A stretch of DNA of 64,000 nucleotides from Sarcomyxa edulis (lineage: Eukaryota; Basidiomycota; Agaricomycetes; Agaricales; Mycenaceae), in assembly GCA_009761415.1 (NCBI GenBank), contig QUOL01000033.1, positions 1 through 64,000 of the forward strand, read 5' to 3'. Positions 56,620 to 64,000 of this stretch are shown in pieces. How positions within the stretch are numbered: position 1 is the first letter of the stretch; the number at the start of each line of letters is the position of its first letter. The notes under the pieces are model-generated. The model saw only the letters and a list, made by a program, of their open reading frames with translations, was not told the DNA's origin and did no database searches. A program made the translations under genes and the position numbers.

Positions 56620-59345
56620 ACGATCCACTCACTTCACCCACGCAGACTCTCCACGCACACGCTTCGTCTAAATCTGAATCCAAATCCAAAACTGGCGGCG
56701 GTGGTGGTGCCGGCGACAGCGCGAAAGAGACCACCCCGCACACACCTACCCCCCTCCCAATAGCCACAGACACAACCGACACGCCCACCGGACCCTTCCC
56801 CCCTTCCTTCCAACCGTACGGCTTAGCGGGGATGTTGGATCCGAAGAGTTTGGATGTATTGGAGGGGACGTTTGGTGTGGTTAGGGGGTTGTTGAGGGGG
56901 CTTGGTGTTAGGGCTGGTGTTGGTGTTGGTGTTGGAGGAAAAGGCAGAGGTAAGGATACTGTTGGAGGCAAAGATACTAATGGATTGGGAATGGGAGAGG
57001 GATTAGGAGAGGGAGACGGAAGACCAGGAGCGGGGACCGGCGCTTCGCATCGTCACGATCCAGAGAGAAAGAGAAAGCGTCGATGGATATACCGGGTATA
57101 GTCGTCATTCCCGCTGACCACCACCACGACGCGACGTACCCCCACGACGCGACCTACCTCCACGATCACCCTTCCCCTCCGAACGACGAAGACTCGGACT
57201 CGGACTCGGACGACTTCTCCTCAGGAGCATACACCGCCTCACTAGAAACACGACGTGAATTCTACGGACATAACGGGTTGCCTATCCGGAAGAGTAAAGG
57301 GTTGTTTGCGTTGATGTGGGCTGCGTTGAAGGATAAAGTTTTGGTGCGTCTCTGCTCTCTCTCTCTTTCTCTTTCTCTTTCCCTCGAACGAATCAATCGA
57401 CTGACCTAACCCCACTCTCCCTTCTTTTCCTGCTACGTCGATAGATCCTCCTAGCAATAGCAGCAGTCGTCTCCCTCGTCCTCGGGTTCGTACAAGATTC
57501 CGGGACGCCCAGAGCAGCCGATGCCGCTCCGCCTGTTGGGTGGGTCGAAGGTGTGGCTATTATGATGGCTATTTTCATCGTCGTACGTGTTTCCTCTTTC
57601 GTCTTCTCTTTCTATGTTCTTTGTATTGTACCCCTCATCAATGGACGCAAATCTTGTGCCACCCACACCCACTTCCCTCTTTTTCACGAACGACAGTTCT
57701 GACGCATATACTCACTCACTCAACAGGTAATAGTCGGTTCCATCAACGACTGACAAAAAGAACGTCAATTCCAAGTCTTGAACGAGAAGAAAGAGGAGAG
57801 AGGAGTCAAAGTCATTCGGGATAGGGTTGAGTGTGTCGTTGATATCAAGGTATGTAGCTTACCTCGTTTACATCTATTCCACCCAGTACACTGATCCGAT
57901 CCCTGCCACTTCCCCACTCCACTCCACTCCACAAACACAACCAACCCCACCAACAGGAAGTAGTACGCTCCTCGAACCAGGCAACATTATCCCCTGCGAC
58001 GGGATCTTCATCTCGGGGCATGATGTCAAATGCGAAGAATCGATGGGGGAGAGCGATGCGATTCAGAAAGTGTCGTATGAGGAGTGTTTGAGGTTGAGGG
58101 GGAAGGCGCTTGGGAGGATTCGGGAGGAGAGGGAGAGGATGAGTGGGGAGGGAGAAGGAGAGGAGAAACATCGTGGTAGTAGTGGGGAGGGCGAGGGTGA
58201 TAAGAAGGAGAAGGAGAAGGACGGAGCGGATCAGAAACAAGAGAAGGAAGATCTGGAAACGGCAGCAGCTGCAGGTCATACGGATTGTTTCGTGGTGAGC
58301 GGGAGTAAAGTCCTCGAGGGTGTTGGGTCCCTATGTTGTCGTAGTCGTCGGGACTAGGAGTTTTAATGGGAGGATTATGATGGGTGCGTCTATCGTCTCC
58401 TCCCCCCTTTTGGATGTTCATACAAACAAGTCTGATTACTGATGTTACTGTTACTTCCCCCCTCCCTCCTCTGCCAGCCTTACGCGGAGACGCCGAAAAC
58501 ACGCCTCTCTAGCTGAAGCTGAACGATCGCGCGGAGCTTATTGCTAAATTGGGCAGTATGGCTGGTCTCATTCTTTTCTCGGCTTTGATAATTAGGTTCT
58601 TTGTACAGCTTGGGAAGGGTGATCCTGTTCGGTGCGTTTGCAAGTTTCTTTTCGGTTATATTGTAACAGCTATTTCGACGGTTTTTTTTGCCTCCACATA
58701 TTCTCTACAGCTTTTCTGATTTGGAATATTGATTTTATAGCTTGGCAAACGAGAAAGGCATCGCATTCGTTAACATTCATCATCTCCATCACCCTTGTCG
58801 TCGTGGCTGTTTCCGAAGGTGAGCATTCACGTTCCCTAATATCTGCATACTCGTCTCTCAACTGCAACACACAGGTCTACCCCTTGCTGTCACATTAGCG
58901 CTAGCCTTCGCCACGAAACGAATGACCTACGAAAAGCTCCTTGTCCGAGTCCTCGGTTCCTGCGAGACCATGGCCAATGCCTCGGTCGTGTGTACAGATA
59001 AAACGGGTACCCTCACGCAGAACGTCATGTTCCTCACGCAGAACGTCATGTCCGTCGTCGCCGGCTCCGTAGGCATCCACGGGAAATTCGTCTGTCGGGT
59101 CCAGGAGAACAACGCTCGTACGAACGCAGACGAAGAACTCACCGTCGAACCCACGAACCTCCCCAATCCCAAAGGCACATGAAGACACGTGGACGATTTC
59201 TCCATTGACCAAGGTGATCTCAACACGGTGTTGACGCCCCAACTTCGGGAGTTATTCAACAGCGCGATATGTGTCAATTCGACTGCATTCGAGGATACGG
59301 ATTGGGAGAGTGGGCAGACTGTGTTTGACGGTCATTTCCAAAACC
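56620..59345 (+). pseudogene. PMC1-type P-type Ca2+ ATPase, broken
   Basis: Exon-like pieces read in order along the plus strand: PPSFQPYGLAGMLDPKSLDV, RREFYGHNGLPIRKSKGLFA, an M1-M2 region (ILLAIAAVVSLVLGFVQDSG, WVEGVAIMMAIFIVVIVGSI). Next is ND, stop (TGA 57751, normally Trp), QKERQFQVLNEKKEERGVKV, then LEPGNIIPCDGIFISGHDVK with MGESDAIQ lacking part of the SGATGESD loop. SMAGLILFSALIIRFFVQLG, GLPLAVTLALAFATKRMTYE and CTDKTGTLTQN follow, with the phosphorylated Asp at 58997. A 21-bp tandem duplication (59012-59053) repeats LTQNVM. FNSAICVNSTAFED is the last readable part. Family members load Ca2+ into the vacuole. The nucleotide-binding half and M5-M10 are missing. Confidence 0.85.
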
Positions 59346-60189
59346 ATCCATATACTAATTCACTAGGTCTTGTAAGCCGTGGTACCCACTCCCTCTATAC
59401 TTATTCATCCACCAGTTCCTTGACAAACGCACGCACCGATTCCGAATCCCTACGACCTACGCGCTCTCACATCAACGACAGCCGCTACTTCCTCACTCAC
59501 ATGTCTAACCCACTGACAGCCCACACAATAGCCCTCCCATTGACATGGCTCCAACTTACTTACCACTTCAGCCACATGCTCGTCCCCATCAGAAACAGTA
59601 CGGTCTTCCAAATAACTTAAGTCGGTGCCCTTGGTGGGGAGAACAAAGATATCTTGTGGAGGCCAACGCAGCGGAGAACGGGCCTGGTGTCAAGCGCAAC
59701 TGATGATCGGCAGGGACTTTTGTAAGTGGTAGCATTGTTGCAGAGGTAAACCTCAGAGCACCGAATTTGGGGAAACTGTGAGTACCTCTAATGGTCCGGA
59801 GTTTCAAGATACTAAATGAGTTCCATAGAATATCACTGATTGGGATTCGGATGCTGCTCCACCGAACGACCCATCACGATCTCCTCCATCTTGGATTATT
59901 CACTCATCTACAGCATATGGTCTTCTTGATGATCCGAGAACTGGGGGTTCTAGGATGGAATAAAGGACCCGTTGTGCGGTACGTTATGATTCAGTTATAA
60001 ACCATCCGAGAAGCTTCCTAATCGCCCTCACTCAATTAGTCGGCTCCACCTGTCACTGCAAAATGTCGAGCGTCCAAGTCGAGACTTTCAGCGTGAATGC
60101 TGTGAAGCGAGACCGTGGCGGACTTTGGCCGTTATTTGGTCCATTTCACACGGTCGCCTTTTGTTCCTGAATCAGAACTTGCAGTCTTG
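59346..60189. other. no supported gene
   Basis: Scattered frames (59189-59620, 59791-60000) probably include more decayed exons of either neighbour. Nothing is recognisable. Confidence 0.35.
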
Positions 60190-61909
60190 CACATACCCCA
60201 GTTTTTCGACAGTCATACATATCGAGGCTCGTAAGTCTCATATAATTACCATTGGTACGCTGATTTCCTACTAAACATCATACAGTGGTATCTGTTCGTT
60301 GATGATCAGTCTAGATCAGGACAGCGAGAAGTTCAAGGGGTTGAGTTTGTGAGTCTGTAATGGGATCTCGTCGAGGAATTTTGGTATTCAAGTCATGAGT
60401 CTCAGCTTCTTCGATTGGTCACCTTAGAATTCAATTGATTTTCTATATCCAATTTTTGCGACGATATCGGATATAATCGTGTATCCGCCGAAGGGACCGA
60501 CGGAGAATGCGATCAGGCTTGCAAGGCGGTTCAGAGGAGCGATTGAGAAGAAGAGGAGGGAATGGGCTGCTAGGTCTGGTTTGAACGCAGAGAAGGACAA
60601 GGAAGGGGCAGAGAAAGAGAACGGGCTACTGTGGTACAACGTCTTCGTGTTGGATGCAGGGGAAAAGGAGATGAGAGACAAGCTGGAGTATCTGATGATT
60701 CGGACGGGTAAGGGAATCAATGGTGCGTGTTGTTCTCTGTTCTCGACACCTTGGTGTTGATATGATGTCTTGGGCTATAGACACCACCAAGCTCGTTCTG
60801 ACACGACCTCGCCGAACACTGCAGCAGGGCTGGACCTCTCGACGACGCGAACACACTGGGATCCGATGTTGGGTCAAGTGTTTCTCGGGAATTCAGACGA
60901 TGTGCCGCTTGGTTCCGATTTTTGAAGGGGAGATGGAGAGGGCATGCCGACGGCAGCAGACAAAGAACCATCCTTCCACTTCCAGCACTTCGACAAACCT
61001 CATGTCGACAGTGAAGTTAAGCCCAACAGATCCATTCAATTACTCGTCGAACGACCCAACATTAGGATACGGGTATGATATACGTCTGGAATGTCACGAT
61101 ATGGCGCCGTTCCCTGGCCCTTCGCATCTGAAAGCTGCATGTTGAGTGCGTTGTGGGCTGAATGCTGTCAGGAGGATGCGGGTGGACAACAGCAACGGGA
61201 ACTTCCACCTCGGCCCGCCAGACGCTAATGCGGTGATACATCTACCGTTCCCCAGCTCGCCTCCGTGTAATTTGGCTACGATGACTGTGTTGATGCCTGT
61301 GATCAATTTTCTTGAGAAATGGTTGCAGCCCCCCGTTGTCTCTCCCTCCCCTCCTGCACCTACTCCCCTTCTGCCTCAATTCAATTTTTGTCTTCCGCTG
61401 AGACTGGCGCCGGCGCCGGCAGTGACGCCAACGACGCCAACGACGCCAACGCCAACAACACCAACTCACAATCCTCCGCCCGTCGTTGGTCCTCCGTCAC
61501 ATCCCTGATCCCCTCCTTCGCTCCCTTCCCCCAAGTCGCCGGAGGCTCATCATCCCTAACCGGAAACCGCGCCTTCACCTCTCCAACCCCCTGCAACCCA
61601 CCATTCCCCCCAACATGCACACGACCACTCAAAATTCTCATCTACTCCTCCGACGGCTACACCGAATCCTCCGTACCCACCCTTTGTATCCTAATGGCTG
61701 TGAAAACTCTAGCGCTCCCTGAAGCGTATTTGGAACTGCAGGTGGTGAAGAAACAGAGCTTTTTTGTGTATATAAGTGATTTTGGGGTTTTGAGGAGGGT
61801 GGAGCGGAGGTTGGTATTGGAAAGGGAGCAGGAGAGGGATAGGAAGGGCGGTGGGGTCGGTGCTGGTGCTGGTGCTGATGGTAGCGGTGGAGTGAAGAAG
61901 GGGCGGTGA
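60190..61909 (+). pseudogene. PPS1-like dual-specificity phosphatase relic
   Basis: Pieces on the plus strand: PSFSTVIHIEAR, ICSLMISLDQDSEKFKGLSL, YPPKGPTENAIRLARRFRGA and NVFVLDAGEKEMRDKLEYLM. Further on are GYDIRLECHDMAPFPGPSHL, ANAVIHLPFPSSPPCNLATM, and the last part PLKILIYSSDGYTESSVPTL then ILMAVKTLALPEAYLELQVV, KKQSFFVYISDFGVLRRVE. The SDGYTESS segment sits where fungal PPS1 proteins have their CxDGYTESS phosphatase loop. Here the first residues read IYSSDGYTE, so the nucleophilic Cys is not seen; this may be genuine for an inactive subtype or a loss. Stops and frame changes (for example TGA near 61078) interrupt the chain. The final exon is the best preserved. Confidence 0.55.
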
Positions 61910-62261
61910 ATCAGAATCTGTATACTGTAAATCAAATTTTAACTTCGACACCGTCCCCACCAACGCCACCACTACCGACTCATCATCCTATCGCTGATTC
62001 ACCTCCTCGTCATTCTCATTCGTCTCATTCTCTCGCAGGAGGACGCCCGAGCGCTAAATCTGTCTGGTTCGCTCAACCTCCGCCTTCAGTTTATTCCATA
62101 CTCTTGTTCTCGTACCACTACGACAACCACTCTGACAACCATCACCACTAGCGACTCGCGAGATGACCCACTGGTACCGCGCAGGACGACGCCAACTCCA
62201 CCTTCATTCACACATTCTCTTATACACGTGAACAACACTACACAGGAGACCCTCTCTAGCC
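61910..62261. other. no gene seen
   Basis: About 350 bp, Pro/Ser/His-rich in translation, with no splice chain or motif. Confidence 0.4.
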
Positions 62262-63253
62262 TTGTTCATCTCGTATGCGTGTCCGAGTAGCCCGTTACTG
62301 CCTTCTCCTCTGTCTCCGTCGCTCTCGCGTGAACCATTCATCCTCGCCTCGCAAGATCACGCCTCAGAAGGCCCTGGACACGGACATAGCCAGTCACGTT
62401 CGGGTGCGCATTTCGTGCCAGGGAAAGGGCCAGACGGACAGGGATTGTTGTGGACACAACAACCACTGGCAAATCATCCCCACCAAAGCAATCTCGAAAC
62501 CGGACAAGGCCGGGTCTTTCGATACGACGACATGGCCCCACTCTTGCACGTCAACACCGACACCTTCCTTCTCCCGCACGACGTTGCTTCCCCCCTCATG
62601 CCTACCAACCAAGAATTTACCACCTGGCCTAAACACGATCTCAGTCGATACAACGAGACTCTCTTTTATCCGAGCCTGAATGACGGACATGATGGGGAGG
62701 CGTGGAAGTGCAAATCTGGGCATCTCAGACTCACACATGGGAAGACGAAGGTTTCGATGTGGACTCATTCAAAACAACTTCTGGGGTGGGCTTTCAAGCA
62801 GCAAGAAATCATACGAAACAAAAATCCATTGGACAAGACAGCGACATGGTATGCCGAAGAGATTGTCAATACTCCTGGTAAGTCGGAAAATTGCTACATC
62901 TTGTTTCAAGATCCTGAGATCAATCCATATGTAGGTGAAGAGGATTTCTTGAACCGAACATCACCCCCAGCACCTAAAGAACCAAAATTCATGGACTTCT
63001 TGAAGAAATTCCAAGAGCTCCGACTTCTCATGATCGTCTTCGATCTACTGCTTTTCGCAATGTGTCTGTACATGGCGCCGTTGACTCATGGGACACCTGG
63101 GTGCGTTTTCCATCCTTTTTGGATGACGTTGAGGCATTACTGATAATGATATTGTTTTGCTACAGACTGGACGGAGATGCTCTGAACAGACACAGAATTC
63201 TAGCCTCATGGACCCTTCGTTCCACGGGTAAAAAGGCGGCGGAGGTATTGTAG
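62262..63253 (+). CDS. hypothetical two-exon protein with one predicted membrane segment
   Basis: A frame open from 62262 to the donor at ~63102 (CCTGG|GTGCGT) joins in phase to an exon at ~63166-63253 (LDGDALNRHRILASWTLRST...AAEVL stop), giving up to ~310 residues. The first ATG in this frame is only near 62532 (MAPLLHVNTDTFLLPHD), so the start is uncertain and an upstream exon is possible. The middle part (AWKCKSGHLRLTHGKTKVSM) looks globular. A hydrophobic stretch (LLMIVFDLLLFAMCLYMAPL) near the end could span a membrane. I do not recognise the family. Given the many relics nearby it may also be a fragment. Confidence 0.4.
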
Positions 63254-64000
63254 GGAGGGAGTATGGACGAGGGTTTGAAATGAGTGCGACCGGCACTAGC
63301 GACTGTCCCCTAACTCCAAGCCCAGCCGCTCAGGCACGTCAGAGTCCCAGAATGAGACAACTTCGACGGTTGTCGTTTCTCTTCCAATCATGTTAACGCT
63401 CCTCGCCAACCCAGAGATATGTCGCAACATCTGGTAACGGATTTGCCGGAAGCTTCATAGACAAGAACCATCTCGCCGGTTCAGCTTACCATGGTCTTGA
63501 CCCATGGAGTGCAGCCCCGAGTCCATTGCCCCCTCCACCGCCTCCAGCAGCTTCTGCCACCAGACCCAGGGGACACCGGCAACCCCCAACACTCAAGTGC
63601 CATCCTCGATCATGCGCCCTCACCGCTGGAACTCTTTGCAAAACACCCGACGTTGCAGTCCCCATGATGCGTCGATCTGTCCGAGTTGGCTAGGGAGAGC
63701 AAGGGGGAGAGAGTAAATCGGGGATTCAGAAAAGAAATCGGGATGATATGAAATGAAATAATTGGCGGTACATATAGCGAAACAAAACCTACAGCAATAT
63801 GTACTTGTTAGTATATCAATATAGGTAGACCAGGATGAGTCGGTATGTTCGACATGCTCAAATTTAGGTTCACACGGTGTTCTCTGCCAGCTCGCAAGTC
63901 TTGCTCTCATCCTTCAACAAAACCGAACTCTTTCTTGCTGGTGGTATGTCATCCATATTCCAAGACACATTTGTAAAGCAAGAAAACTCATCATAGAGTA
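63254..64000. other. possible gene fragment, unassigned
   Basis: A plus-strand reading GFAGSFIDKNHLAGSAYHGL followed by DPWSAAPSPLPPPPPAASA at ~63440-63550 has the look of coding sequence (Pro-rich linker after a small domain). It is short, and frames break on both sides. The remaining ~300 bp to the window end show nothing. Confidence 0.3.

Noticed and set aside
1..64000. tRNA, rRNA or other structured RNA genes
   Set aside because: No cloverleaf-type or rRNA-like sequence was noticed by eye; tRNAscan and Infernal would be needed to exclude them.

Overview
The window comes from a filamentous basidiomycete, most likely an agaricomycete. The evidence is short (about 45-80 bp) introns with GTRNGT donors and CTAAC-type branch points, proteins of types expanded in mushroom genomes (KDZ transposase, fungal TET/JBP dioxygenase), Ty3/gypsy elements and relics of ordinary fungal genes. 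I cannot name the species. All functional calls are by eye from translated sequence.

Left third (1-15.9 kb): a gene-rich mobile unit. Imperfect ~74-bp inverted repeats at 1641-1714 and 15839-15911 enclose about 14.3 kb. Inside are a minus-strand five-exon gene with an HMG-box-like segment (2468-5633), a plus-strand gene with a viroplasmin/RNase H1 N-terminal-like domain (5854-7218), a small basic-plus-acidic protein gene (8230-9321), an apparently intact TET/JBP-type 2-oxoglutarate/Fe(II) dioxygenase (9777-11693) and a ten-exon KDZ-family transposase with a single-base frameshift (11857-15593). This is the most interesting region: a DNA transposon carrying its own probable 5-methylcytosine oxidase plus putative nucleic-acid-binding cargo.

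15.9-26.7 kb: LTR retroelement debris and repeats. There is a Gag-like ORF followed by a polypurine tract and a 218-bp LTR, a truncated minus-strand Ty3/gypsy element (5' LTR 21842-22175, gag, protease-RT-partial RNase H), a coiled-coil fragment with an adjacent hAT-like non-autonomous element, and a six-cysteine protein gene (24411-26691).

26.7-64 kb: mostly a gene graveyard. Recognisable but broken fragments include a kinase-like (APH/AIM9-like) protein, an RBM26/27-like CCCH+RRM protein, two Ecl1-like zinc proteins, a DEAD-box helicase, UTP20, an ARB1-type ABC-F ATPase, a PMC1-type Ca2+ ATPase and a PPS1-like phosphatase. They lie among segmental duplications, an inverted duplication, a ~600-bp tandem duplication and a 38-bp perfect-arm hairpin present at two loci. 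In the middle sits one clean exception: a six-exon, 1,443-residue gene on the minus strand (34132-38724) with two zinc-finger-like modules and a possible tyrosine-recombinase-like C-terminal motif.
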